Notes: generated by a model not told the origin, from the letters alone. A stretch of 64,000 nt of DNA from Trichoplax sp. H2 (GCA_003344405.1 NOWV01000083.1:124001-188000), one strand, 5' to 3'. Positions 1-12,040 are shown, numbered from the stretch's first letter. Numbers and translations are program-made.

Positions 1-1280
1 GTGGAGCTGATTGCGGTGCAGTACATGGACTGTACACCGTACAGTTAGTACTGTACCTGTACTGTACGATGTGAGCCAGTGCTATTAGGCAATATAAATT
101 GTAGTAAAGCTGCAAAATTTGCCTCAAATTTTATATTAGCTTACAGTACTCTTACTCTAATTCCAACTGGTTCACACTGATGTGAGCCAGTTCTATTTAG
201 ACTGCTATTAAGCAAAATAAATTGTAGTAAAGCTGCAAAATTTGCCTCAAATTCTATACATACAGATAGTGTACTTTAGTACACACTGTCATACTGTACA
301 CTATACTAAAGTTAACGGCTGTTTGTTGCCCAAAATGAGGAGCTGATTGCTGTGCAGTACATGGACTATACAGTTAGTACTGTACCGTATTGTACTGTAC
401 GATGTGAGCCAGTGCTATTAGGCAATATAAATTGTAGTAGAGCTGCAAAATTTGCCTTAAATTTTATATTAGCTTACAGTACTCTTACTCTAATTCCAAC
501 TGGTTCACACTGATGTGAGCCAGTTCTATTTAGAGTGCTATTAGGCAAAATAAATTATAGTAAAGCTGCAAAATTTGCCTCAAATTCTATACATAAAGAT
601 AGTGTACTTTAGTACACACTGTCATACTGTACACTATACTAAAGTCAACGGCTGTTTGTTGCCCAAAATGTGGAGCTGATTGCTGTGCAGTACATGGACT
701 GTACAGTTAGTACTGTACCGTATTGTACTGTACGATGTGAGCCAGTGCTATTAGGCAAAATAAATTGTAGTAAAGCTGCAAAGTTTGCCTCAAATTCTAT
801 ACATACAGATAGTGTACTGTACTTTAGTACACACTGTCATACTAAAGTCAACGGCTGTATGTTGCCCAAAATGAGGAGCTGATTGCTGTGCAGTACAGTA
901 CATGGACTGTACAGTTAGTACTGTACCGTATTGTACTGTACGATGTGAGCCAGTGCTATTAGGCAAAATAAATTATAGTAAAGCTGCAAAATTTGCCTCA
1001 AATTCTATACATACAGTCATACTGTACACTACAGTATACTAAAGTCAATGGCTGTTTGTTGCCCAAAATGAGGAGCTGATTGCGGTACAGTACTGTACTG
1101 TACTGTACATAGACTGTACAGTGTACACTGTGTACAGTTAGTACTGTACCGTATTGTACTGTACAGTATTGTACAGTACAGTATAGTGTACTATAGTACA
1201 CACTGTACAGTACTGCATCGATCGGACTGGAGTCGTAGTGGATTTTTTCGGGTACACCGTACACTGTACTGTATACCGGT
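1..1280. repeat. Tandem repeat array of about 330/200-bp units embedding GTAC palindromes
   Basis: A motif beginning GGAGCTGATTGC recurs at about 3, 339, 672, 875 and 1072, so units are about 336, 333, 203 and 197 bp, followed by a truncated fifth. The two long units each hold two copies of a sub-repeat (GTGAGCCAG, then AAATTGTAGTAAAGCTGC and TTTGCCTCAAATT); the two short units hold one. Each unit also carries runs of GTACA/GTACT. The array ends about 120 bp upstream of the AIP start codon. The open frames at 670-882 (+) and 998-1264 (-) are translations of the repeat and are not genes. Confidence 0.85.
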
Positions 1281-1399
1281 AGTCCATGACGTAGTACTGT
1301 AGACGGTTCAAATTTCCTTACGAATATTCTCGAACATTATCTGCCATTAATTTATTTTGCCTTAGACTTCGTGATTAACGATTAATAATTTCAATCGGT

Positions 1400-3744
1400 A
1401 TGCCAGATATTAAAGGTGTAAGGAAATCCGTAATAAGACCTGGCAATGGTATTCCATTGGAGTTATTCACCGGTAGTAAGGTACAAAACCAATTAGATAT
1501 TGATACCGAATTTGGAAAGCAATAGAGAAAGAAAGAATTATAGATAGGATAGCTTTACACTTTATATTATTATTTTACGGTTATATTAAGACGAGCAATC
1601 ATCTACAACTCGGTATGTGTACTCGTATGACATGTGTCGTTGGAATTATGCATAACCAACTAGTATAGGTAACATGTCTAATGACTATCATTATGCGTAG
1701 TAACTGTCTATTCATAGTTCCGATGACATACAGTATGCACGTATTGTAAAATAAGTACACATATACTCGTATAATGATCGCATATCGAAGTATGATAAGT
1801 CTTAGCAGTAAAATATTCGTACAACGAACGTATCTTTATACTGTATCTTCCTTTTAACATCAATTTTACTATTAACGGTATTTTACGATCACACTAACTA
1901 CGGACGAAGTTAAAATATCAGACTAAGAATTGCTCGATAATTGATATACTGTGTCAGTAACATGCTATTACTCGAGTACATTCACTACCTAATGTAGTGT
2001 ATACTGTACTAGTTTTCGCTGGTGTATAAACTACACAACTACCTTACCGATTCATTTCTATCAAATGCACTACCATTAGTAAGAGATTGCTACATACAGT
2101 ATAATAATACAGCATGTTAATATCATGCCCGAAGATAGTTATTCTCTGTACTTTAAAATGCAAGATTGCCATAATATCGAAATGACAAAAGAATATTATT
2201 TTGCTTTCATCTATCAGAGTAGAGATACTAACATTATATCACATTGAGACTTTTTAAGTTTATACGATTCCCTACTGACCCCACATAGGTGACAACCAGC
2301 AGTTGCAATACTTTATATTAAATTTCTCAGATGAAATTAGCAATTATTGTAGGTCTATTACAACTGTTGAGATGAACAATATATTATGCTCAATAAATGC
2401 ATTTACGAAATACAAGTTTGCCCTGATACATATGACTACGTATTTTATAATTGTAGGTGACTTTCCATTTTAAGACAATCACCTTAGATGAAAGCAGAAC
2501 CGTTATCGATGATAGTCGACAGATGGGAGAACCATTTGAATTGTTGTACGGCCGGCAATTTAAATTGGATATATGGGAACAAGTGATTCCAGAAATGACT
2601 GTTAATGAACTGTCATCATTTGCTTGCGATAAAGAGGTGAAACCAAGAAGCATTCCGATGTTCATTTATTTCACAAACAGTAGTCCTCAATGTATGACGT
2701 GTTCATGATTTACTTTTGTAATAGTATAAAAGTAATTTTATAGTCTCTTAACTGATTCTCTAATTAAATTGCACGTAATTATTTGGAAATCCTTGATACC
2801 ACGTCATAATGCTGCTATGAAGTCATGTCGTTACTTTTCTATCGATATCACATAAATTTCACGTACGTTCGAGTGCTAGGATTATGAAGGACTACGTTTA
2901 CGTAGTCTTATTGTCATGAAAAACAGCAATTAATATGATTTTAATTTTACTAGCTGGTACTCAGCTATCCTCTTGTATCAAAAAGTATACGAGATCACAT
3001 AAAGAAAAAGAAGGATCCAGGAGCTGAAATAGTTGATGGTAGCAGATGTTGCGCTTCTTCCTCCGGCTACGGATATGCAGATCTAGATAAATTATCCACA
3101 GATAGACTTGGTTAGCATATTAAATGGGTCAATATAACATAATATCTTTAACAGCCATTAACATTGCATACTGATATGATTTAATAGGTTTAGTGTTCGA
3201 AATTGAATTGCTTAAGGTAGAAAAGCATGGAGAATACAAAAGCGAAGTTTGGCAAATGACTCCTGAGGAGAAATTAGCTGCGTTGCCTGGTTACAAGCTT
3301 GAAGGCAACAAGTATTATCAAGAAAGAAAATATTCTAAAGCGGCAGATAAATACGCTGTTGCTTTAGGTTGCATAGAACAACTATTATTGAAAGAGAAAC
3401 CTGGTGAACCTGAGTTCAAAGCATTAGAATTAAAAAAATTGCCGTTCCTTTTGAATTACTCTCAATGTAAATTGTGCTTGGGTGAATATTATGAAGCAGC
3501 CGAGCATTTATCGACGGTGATGGAGATTGATCCCAATAATGTTAAGGCATATTACAGACGAGGCAAGGCTAATAGAAAGCTATGGAAGATGGAAGAATCT
3601 CGAAGCGATTTCAGTAAAGCAACCGAATTAGATCCAACTCTACAAGGAGCTGTAAATAAAGAATTACAACTAATAGATGAAATACAAAAAGACCACTATC
3701 AAGAGATGAAAGCAAAGTATCAAGGAAAAGGTATGTTTGCTTAA
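1400..3744 (+). CDS. AIP: AIP / ARA9-like co-chaperone (FKBP-like domain plus TPR)
   Basis: Four exons: 1400-1480, 2457-2636, 2954-3110 and 3188-3744. They join in frame to about 324 residues (human AIP has 330). The N-terminal half is the FKBP-like domain (TFHFKTI, VIDDSR, LVLSYPLVSKSIRDH). The C-terminal half starts at MTPEEKLAALPGYK and holds three TPR units, including the second-TPR core LLNYSQCKLCLGEYYEA and the third-TPR VKAYYRRGKA. In the family the TPR carboxylate clamp binds Hsp90/Hsc70 C-termini, and client complexes include the aryl hydrocarbon receptor. The peptide ends KGMFA, like cyclophilin-40; a GTATGT inside that end could also act as a donor to an unseen exon. The start codon is the first ATG of an exon whose encoded N-terminus matches family length. 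Intron 1 is the longest, at 976 bp. Confidence 0.93.
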
Positions 3745-4856
3745 GTTACGTTTATCTTAGATTATTATATTATAAATTTGTTGAACTAGCCAAAAATTGA
3801 AATCGTTGCAACCAATGTGTAAATAGGACAATTTATCATAGGTACTGTTTTTGGATGTGACTGTTTAATGTTGAATAGTAGACTTTAATTTTCATCCCCT
3901 CTTCAGTAAACGTTGCTAGTGATCTTAATGATTGATTAAATTTATTTAAGTTTCCATTATTCAGTTGCCAAGGGGGTTAGTATTTTCCAATAGCGATTGT
4001 TACGTGTTATCTTATTTTATAACAGTTTCCAATATACTGATATGTTTGTGACTTTCATCGTATCATATGTATAACCTTTATATTATTAAATGCTAGTGCA
4101 TATGTGCAGTGTTCTTAATTATTCCATTTCTCATACTATGCGTACAAATTCAAAAAATATCCGATACGAATTTTATTGATAATTATAATTGTATTAGTTG
4201 TAATTCTTACAGCGGCTAAAAATAAAATGTACATTAACGTCATCTTATTCAACCTTAAGATTTTCGATCAAACTGGAAAGTTCAATTGGAGTAAATATCT
4301 GTGAACCACAGCAGTCTGATAGCAGTCCATAAATATACAATTTTAAATATTGACGACCTAAAAATTTATCTAATGAAGACGTCTGCTCTTACGATATAGT
4401 AAACAGTAGGCGTGATAGCCATAATTTTTAATAGCTTTAATGATGTTAACGCTTTAAATATCAGTATTACTTATAAAATTGTAGTAGCTACGTACTCCAA
4501 TCTATCCTGAGCGGTATTTACTTTCAAAAACTATTTGCACTGTGAGCGGCGTGAGCTAATTGCTAATGCAATATTGTGAACGATCACATACATGCTAATT
4601 CAGTATAGTACCGCAATACGTCTGATCAGACAAGTTTTATTTACTGACAGCAATTCTTACATTTTAGAGACTTGACTTTGAGTTCGGAATACCTTAGAGT
4701 AGATTCTTGCTAGCAGTTAATTATTGCTCTACTATTCTTAAACTTTGTAATAAAAGCCTTTTCTTAAATTCTCTCTTGACTAAGACAAATATTGTGAGAT
4801 ACTTTTATTATACGACCGTGTAAAGGAAAATGAAATATTCTCCATACTGTCTTAAC
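3745..4856. other. 3' flank of AIP and of the FUNDC-like gene; no gene recognised
   Basis: AT-rich sequence between two convergent genes. A minus-strand ATG near 4232 opens a short hydrophobic peptide (MTLMYILFLAA) followed by a GTAAG donor, but I found no second exon. The last few residues of the FUNDC-like protein would be expected in this stretch and were not identified. Only isolated GTAC words occur; there is no array. Confidence 0.5.
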
Positions 4857-5877
4857 AGAACCAACATATCCTGTGTTAGTAAAAGTTTTCGCTCCATCTA
4901 TAACATCTTCATGTAATTTATCGATTTCAGCTTGAGCCTGTTTGGTCTTATCATTTACTATGCAAATACTGCGTGGGATATAGTATCATAGGTGTTTTTA
5001 TTTATCGAGAATAAAGTCCCTATTAACATTTCCTTTAATCGTATGATCAGATCTGATTGATTGAAATTTCTAATTCTAAAAATAACGCATTGAAGATTAC
5101 CAAGAATTATGAAATCATCCTGTTTTGTATCTTTATGTCTACAGTAAACGAGTATATGAGTACAGTATATATCTATGTATAGGTAATTAATACTTTACAG
5201 GTACTAATTTCGAAAATCTATCAATCACTAGTAATATAGCGTATTATTGCAACAGATGGTCATAATTTAGTTATTTAATTCTTAAAATATTTTGGATAAT
5301 AGGTATAATATTTACTTTTTCTCTTAAATCACTGTGCAACAGGATTCTAAAACTGACGGTAAATAAGTAACAGCAGGAATCTGCGGTACAAACTAAGTTA
5401 TTTCGTAATAATTGAGGTCATGTTGCACTACAGCGATATACGCATGCCATTCAATCTGACTATAGTAATATACAGTGAATTATTAGTCATGAAAGGAAAA
5501 TTAAACGTAATATTATACTAAATATTAGTAGTGATGTTATTTTAATATTATTAATGTAGAGTTTTCACTTTTGGTAAGAGTTGTTTGAGGTTTAAAATAG
5601 TCTTAAATGAGGTCATGCAGTTACTCTTTAGGGCAAGTGCACCTGATACCACCCAATATTGTAGGTACTCGTATAAATGTACAGTATAGCAAGCCTAATG
5701 ATCAATGTCTACTTTATGCATTAATCATTCGACGAAATTCGTAATTGAAAACTATTTTGATCGAATAACTTTTTACTAGGTACTGTATTGTAATTCGTAT
5801 ACGAATATACCAGTAACGTAAGCCATGGTTACTGAAGCAATAGCATAAGGTGGTGCCTGTCCGTCGTAAAGCTTCGT
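4857..5877 (-). CDS. FUNDC1/2-like mitochondrial outer-membrane protein, partial (two exons read)
   Basis: Two minus-strand exons resemble the FUN14-domain family. Exon 5811-5877, between TTAG and GTATAT, encodes YDGQAPPYAIASVTMAYVTG; it parallels the first membrane segment of FUNDC1 (EKYSVATQIVMGGVTG). Exon 4857-4968, between CGCAG and GTTAAG, encodes AQAEIDKLHEDVIDGAKTF then TNTGYVGS; it parallels the C-terminal EINNLIEEATEFI...SGFVGG. FUNDC1 is a hypoxia-regulated mitophagy receptor. The N-terminal LC3-binding segment (beyond 5877), the middle exon (GKLAATAVGGG in human) and the last residues were not found. The gene may therefore be divergent, may contain short exons I missed, or may be a decaying copy. 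There is no in-frame ATG, so it is easy to overlook. Assignment rests on pattern similarity only. Confidence 0.42.
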
Positions 5878-6607
5878 CTAAATATTCTAATATAACTCAT
5901 ACTATAATATTGTGTACCATACAGTGTTAACGCGTATTTTTGTATTATAATAATAATTTTTGGTTACTAACCAACTACTACACACCCAGTTGAGCGCCAT
6001 TACTATAAACTCTAGCTGTACTGCTCCTGATAATAACTACAACCTGTATTCCCATGTTTTATAGCGCATCACATAGAGTGCGTTTGCACATTTTGTAATA
6101 TTTATGATTCACGGTATTATTGAATTTGTTTTCTTTAATTTATCCAACAAGCATTATTTAAAAATTTACTAACGTCTACGCTACAATTACACTCAATTTC
6201 CATTTTCCATATACGCGTATTGTGTAATGTATACGAATATTTATTATTTCAATTTATCAGTTAAAGTAACTACAGACCACAGTACAGATTATAGATAGAA
6301 TTATGAATGTACAATTGGTGATATATCTGCAATCCAGATTTAACTACGCCAGAGCATCTAATCGGCTAATGTGTAGATTAAATATAATGTACTATTCTTG
6401 TCATTTTTACTGAAGTAACACATGGAATGAATATTGTAATAACTCTTTAGTACTGTACATTTGGCAAACAGTAAATTAGTAAGCATATAGTATTTTATAG
6501 TTAAATTGTTAATATTCAACTTTTGTAGTATTAGTTGCCATATTCCTGACGAATTCCGTTTCTATATTGAAATTATCACCAGGTATTTCTAATATCACAG
6601 GTCGATA
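5878..6607. other. Region beyond the 3' end of XBP1; possible 5' part of the FUNDC-like gene
   Basis: AT-rich sequence with no convincing open frame. If the FUNDC-like gene is intact, its first exon should be here; I looked on the minus strand for a tyrosine-containing LC3-binding motif followed by a WW pair and did not find one. Confidence 0.4.
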
Positions 6608-8628
6608 TTAGCGAATTATATTTACAGATCCATCGTAATTTAACTTTTGTAACCCAATGGACTCATGACTGTTAGGAGCTATAAAGGTTGTATAGTCATA
6701 ATCATTTTGAGCTAAATCTTGCATAACGGCTTCCAATTCCATCGAAAACTTATTCAGGTAACCATCGCTAGTAATATGTTCCCTCGGTACGTCATTTTTA
6801 CCGTTAAAACTCTGTTGGTCTTCAGTGTGAAATAGTGATGTGAAATCGTCTGCGAAAGTATCGTCTTGTAGATATTCATTATTATCCAATCCAAACTATA
6901 AATAGAATAAAACCTCGAATAAGTGAGTATGAACTATTACAATCGTTGCAGATGTTGGTTATTGGTAAAAATTTGAAATACATTGCACATTTGGCAATTA
7001 TATTCTATAGAATTGTTTTAGCCTATCGTTAAAATGTAAGTGCAAATCATATCAGTTGCATATGCGAGCTTGTTTGTTTATGAATGTATAACACTGCCAG
7101 AATTTTTACTTTATGAAATATTACAATAGTTTCTCGTTCAGGATACAGCAAGACGATTGAGTGTGATAGAAATCTTCTACATACGTAATATCGAGGACGA
7201 TAAACTAATAACTATAATATAGTTCTGATAAGTGTGTTATCGTCAATTAGTATAAATATAATTAAAAAATTTGTAAAGTATTCTAGTTTACTTTTATACA
7301 GTTAATCACAGATTGTCATAAGAAGATATGCAAATTACAACGTACCTCAAATTCATTATAACTGACACAAGATACAGGTACAGAAGTAATGCCCTTTTCT
7401 GCTGCGGAGAAACGTAGAGCACTGCTGGCTCAGCAGGCATTTCAACAGGACCTGATAAATCTTTCGTGTCAATAAGGTCACATTGTTCTATATATTCTTG
7501 CATAGTTGCGAGGACTATTTCAGACTCGCTCTTTAAAGATGAGTTTTCTTGCGACAGTTGTTCAATTTTAATTTTAAGCATATCATTTTCATTTCTTAGT
7601 TTTTGATTCTAGAAATAGTTAATTGTAATTTAGTAAACTGCCAAGTGGGTCTTGTCAACAATTCGTTATAGTAACTGTATTTCGTATAGCACACATACGC
7701 GTAACTAATCTAAGCAATTATGATGCAGTATGTAATGTACATCTCCATGCAGATCTCATATCAGGTGTACTATAAGAAAGTAATTGTTTAACTTTTCAAT
7801 ATGATATATGCACATTAGATTTTAATGTTAAGACTTATGCTACTGTATTAACCTCTAAACATGGATAGTATATTAATGATGACTATCATCTTGTAATGTA
7901 TGTACAGTACTATACATTACCTCATTTCGTAAAACATCTACATTCGATTCCAAATAATTCATTAGCTCCTTCTTTTTATCTCTAGCTGCCTGAGCTGCTA
8001 TACGATTTTTAATTTTTCTGCAAACAAAAAAGATTCAATAAAATATGAAATCGTTTCCCATACAATAATGAGATTTTAGTTAAAAGTTATATACCACAGC
8101 ACAACAAGAGCAGCTCCTGGCTGCTGTTTGATTTTTTTCTACAACGGCAATGTTTAACTTTTAGTTCAATAACTTAATTAGCGTATTATATAGTGCAGAG
8201 TAATTAGGTTTTAACAGCTTTAATTGTATAGTAGATACAATATTTTAATTTGATGAACGCCAATGAAGACTATACTGTACAGTAGAAATGATAATTATTA
8301 TAATACATGACCTGTAACTGTACTGGTTACTAAATGCGCCTAAAATGATACAGAAATCTAGCGGTCTAATATCTTACTATACTGTACAGTACAGTACTGC
8401 ATGATCGTTACATCACTAAGATGCACTATAACTACAGCGTCCAATACTACAATACATTGCCTGAATATATACTTCAAGATAGAAAATTCAATTTTACCGA
8501 TTAAATCTTCTTTCTTCGGGTGTCAGGTTTGGATTGCGCTTTCTTTTCCTACGTACTGGTGAAGGTATATCTTCAGAGTTGCATGACGAATTACATGTGT
8601 TACTATCTGAAAATCCTGAATCTTCCAT
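6608..8628 (-). CDS. XBP1: XBP1 bZIP transcription factor of the unfolded protein response
   Basis: Four conventional exons on the minus strand: 8628-8498, 8017-7921, 7608-7346 and 6895-6608. Exon 1 gives MEDSGFSDSNTC and a basic stretch. Exons 1-2 give the bZIP basic region RKIKNRIAAQAARDKKKE, with the N..AA..AR pattern of XBP1. The zipper continues in exon 3 (NQKLRNENDMLKIKIEQL). Exon 3 also holds a 20-nt IRE1-type intron (7424-7405). Removing it shifts frame and joins MPAEPA to AEKGITSVP. Only this frame is in phase with exon 4, which encodes an acidic activation domain (DDTFADDFTSLF...YDYTTF) and the stop at 6608. The spliced product is about 252 residues; the unspliced frame ends earlier in exon 4. 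XBP1s activates ER chaperone and ERAD genes. Confidence 0.95.
7405..7424 (-). other. XBP1: Unconventional 20-nt IRE1/RtcB intron of XBP1 mRNA
   Basis: On the minus strand each border sits in a 7-nt loop with the IRE1 consensus CNG|CNGN. The 5' loop is CAG|CAGT, closed by a 4-bp stem GAGC/GCTC. The 3' loop is CCG|CAGC, closed by TTTCT/AGAAA. The excised segment is 20 nt. Known introns are 26 nt in mammals and 23 nt in nematode; all three lengths leave the same remainder modulo 3, so the frameshift direction is conserved. Exon 4 is in phase only with the spliced frame. The family mechanism is cytoplasmic cleavage by ER-resident IRE1, then ligation. Confidence 0.93.
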
Positions 8629-10229
8629 ATTGATTCTTCTTAAAAGCAGCTTTCCATTAACTAACAAAGTTCATAAGGAGTGCTGTCGGTAATGAGTTTA
8701 ACTGATTGTGTATAAAACCGAAATACTGGCTATTAAGTTGTTAAGCTCTACAAAGTACTTAGACAGTCTTTGAGAAATTTCGGTGTTGCAGCTTCTATTT
8801 AAGTGTTTTTATCCAGCCCAAAAAAGGTTCTATTGCGTCATGCAAGTTACAAGTTATATAAAATGTTCGCAGAAGTAAATAGTAAAGAGAATGGCATCTT
8901 TGGCATATCGTATGTTTACTTCCATACACAGTATTGTACTGAATTCTATTTTTATTTTTTGCATCGTGTTTGAATTTGATTGGTTGATTGATTTCATTTA
9001 CAGGGTAATGTACTGTACAGTACAGTACACCAGTAACAGTGCATTCTTAATGTTGTACTGTACACTGTACAGTAGCAACGATTTGTCTACCCTCTATGAG
9101 AAAATGGCTATGCTGCGTCATACGTATGTGCGCATCCTCTGAATTTTATACGAATTCTAGTATAAAAATAAAACATTACATAATCTAGTCCTACTCTACA
9201 ATCTACAGTACTGTACATGCGCGTAGGTAGGATGCAATAATGGGCGTGTCTGTTGTGTAGCAAGAGGAGCTGCCTTATAGCAGACATTGCTACTGTACTG
9301 TACTGAACAGTACTATACGGTATATCAACCAGTAAAAGCCCTCAAATATTTCTTTCTTTGCTCTATACATTTTGCGAGAACACTTTACAAGTTGGTGACT
9401 GCAGGAAAAATCTTTAATTTAGGTAATAAATCACCCTGTGAGTAGCTTGTAATACCATAAGTAAGATAAGCATAATCTCATCGTTTCCGTTTTTTAAATA
9501 ATAGTATAATACTTCACCTAAATTACGATAAAAACCGTAGTATCGAATACGCATCCAGAATCTCTGATTGCGGAAGTGCAGCTTTCTTTCTTTCGATATC
9601 ACTTTAATGTCAGGCCGTACGAAAGCTTATGAATTTGAAGTCAATCGATAGAAGTTTGACATCATCCACCTAATTTTAATACTCTACAGTTCTTTACATT
9701 GCGTAGTCATTATTACTATAACAGTCTAGTATCTGTTATATATTATTCGTGTTATATTGCGACACTAGGTCAATCACGCTAGACAAGGTTAGACACGTCA
9801 AAGTGGCCTTAATAAACGCAAAATCGTCTTTTTATTCTGGATTACATTGCCGTTCGTGATATAGATATACAGAATCATCCATGTAGCAAGTTGCATACAT
9901 AATAGTAACTAGTTAGACTATTTCGCTATGGACTAGTTAGGCCCATCAGATCAAAATTAGCTAAAAAATGAGACGCCATGATCCGCGTCCGAAAAAGATA
10001 CAGTGCTGTACCACTGTACAGTACAGAACAGAATACAGTATTACTGTTACTATACAGTAGAACAAAACCACCGTTGCTAAGTTATAGTCTCAGCGGCAGG
10101 GACATTGTAATGCATTGATACGACAGGAATCTGTTAATATACAGCGTAATGAAGTAGGTGATATACTGTACTAGTAGTCGGCGTTGTTTTAATTGCATTA
10201 TTTCAAGAAATGATTGATTTGTACGTATC
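8478..10229. repeat. Duplicated block, copy A (XBP1 exon 1 and 5' flank)
   Basis: This block repeats almost exactly at 10250-12380. Copy A begins at the intron sequence flanking XBP1 exon 1 and stops at GTACGTATC, next to the N gap. It contains the XBP1 5' flank, GTAC arrays (about 9008-9072 and 9290-9312) and a paired short open frame (MASLAYRMFTS, 8891). It lacks two stretches of roughly 150-200 bp that copy B has, both rich in GTAC words. The remaining differences are scattered single bases, the level expected between two alleles. Confidence 0.85.
8832..8844. promoter_or_regulatory. CRE / C/EBP-ATF-like element about 205 bp upstream of XBP1
   Basis: The sequence TTGCGTCATGCAA combines a bZIP half site (TGACGCAA on the XBP1 strand) with a C/EBP-like half. 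It lies about 205 bp 5' of the XBP1 start codon and is repeated in the duplicated block near 10604. Stress-responsive bZIP factors bind such composites in other animals; use here is inferred only from motif and position. Confidence 0.3.
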
Positions 10230-10249
10230 NNNNNNNNNNNNNNNNNNNN
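10230..10249. other. Assembly gap of 20 N
   Basis: A run of twenty unknown bases joins two pieces of assembly. The sequence before and after it belongs to two copies of one block. Confidence 0.99.
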
Positions 10250-10269
10250 GATAGAAAATTCAATTTTAC

Positions 10270-10400
10270 CGATTAAATCTTCTTTCTTCGGGTGTCAGGT
10301 TTGGATTGCGCTTTCTTTTCCTACGTACTGGTGAAGGTATATCTTCAGAGTTGCATGACGAATTACATGTGTTACTATCTGAAAATCCTGAATCTTCCAT
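10270..10400 (-). other. XBP1: Second copy of XBP1 exon 1 (probable haplotype duplicate)
   Basis: The 131-nt exon 1 of XBP1, with its ATG at 10400 and GTAAAAT donor, is repeated here without any difference I could see. No bZIP exon follows it before the N gap, so as assembled it is an orphan exon. It should not be counted as a second XBP1 gene unless long reads show a true duplication. Confidence 0.8.
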
Positions 10401-12040
10401 ATTGATTCTTCTTAAAAGCAGCTTTCCATTAACTAACAAAGTTCATAAGGAGTGCTGTCGGTAATGAGTTTAACTGATTGTGTATAAAACCGAAATACTG
10501 GCTATTAAGTTGTTAAGCTCTACAAAGTACTTAGACAGTCTTTGAGAAATTTCGGTGTTGCAGCTTCTATTTAAGTGTTTTTATCCAGCCCAAAAAAGGT
10601 TCTATTGCGTCATGCAAGTTACAAGTTATATAAAATGTACGCAGAAGTAAATAGTAAAGAGAATGGCATCATTGGCATATCGTATGTTTACTTCCATACA
10701 CAGCATTGTACTGAATTCTATTTTTATTTTTTGCATCGTGTTTGAATTTGATTGGTTGATTGATTTCATTTACAGGGTAATGTACAGTACTTTATACCAT
10801 AATGTACAGTACACTGTACAGTACAGTACTGTACGTGTATACTTATGGATTTCTAGAAATATCCTGGAAGTCCAAGCTGCTGTACTGTACAGTGGATTAG
10901 ACTGCGCTGTCTACACTACAGCATACAGTACAGTACTACTGTATACTGTACACTGTACAGTACACCAGTAAGAGTGCATTCTTAATGTTGTACTGTACAC
11001 TGTACAGTACAGTAGCAACGATTTGTCTACCCTCTATGAGAAAATGGCTATGCTGCCATTGCTGCGTCATATGTGCGCATCCTCCGAATTTTATACGAAT
11101 TCACAAATAAAAATAAAACATTACATAATCTAGTCCTACTGTACATGCGCGTAGGTAGGATGCAGTAATGGGCGTGTCTGTTGTGTAGCAAGAGGAGCTG
11201 CCTTATAGCAGACATTGCTACTGTACTGTACTGTACACTGTACAGTACTATACGGTATATCAATCAGTAAAAGCCCTCAAATATTTCTTTCTTTGCTCTA
11301 TACATTTTGCGAGAACACTTTACAAGTTGGTGACTGCAGGAAAAATCTTTAATTTAGGTAATAAATCAACCCTGTGAGTAGCTTGTAATACCATAAGTAA
11401 GATAAGCCTAATCTCATCGTTTCCGTTTTTTAAATAATAGTATAATACTTCACCTAAATTACGATAAAAACCGTAGTATCGAATACGCATCCAGAATCTT
11501 TGATTGCGGAAGTGCAGCTTTCTTTCTTTCGATATCACTTTAATGTCAGGCCGTACGAAAGCTTATGAATTTGAAGTCGATCGATAGAAGTTTGACATCA
11601 TCCGCCTAATTTTAATACTCTACAGTTCTTTACATTGCGTAGTCATTATTACTATAACAGTCTAGTATCTGTTATGTATTATTCGTGTTATATTGCGACA
11701 CTAGGTCAATCACGCTAGACAAGGTTAGACACGTCAAAGTGGCCTTAATAAACGCAAAATCGTCTTTTTATTCTGGATTACATTGCCGTTCGTGATATAG
11801 ATATACAGAATCATCCATGTAGCAAGTTGCATACATAATAGTAACTAGTTAGACTATTTCGCTATGGACTAGTTAGGCCCATCAGATCAAAATTAGCTAA
11901 AAAATGAGACGCCATGATCCGCGTCCGAAAAAGATACAGTGTACAGAGTGTACACTCACTGTACAGTATACAGTAGTACAGAACAGAATACAGTATTACT
12001 GTTACTATAGAACAAAACCACCGTTGCTAAGTTATGAGAT

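Noticed and set aside
8891-9142. Plus-strand frame starting MASLAYRMFTSIHS, repeated at 10663-10971
   Set aside because: It runs into a GTAC array, the copies diverge completely after about 38 residues, and no partner exon was found; it lies in the XBP1 5' flank.
9414-9602. Minus-strand frame starting MISKERKLHFRNQRFWMRIR, repeated at 11320-11538
   Set aside because: The two copies differ by a one-base indel that changes the C-terminus and by a Met/Arg replacement, which suggests no coding constraint; no family was recognised.
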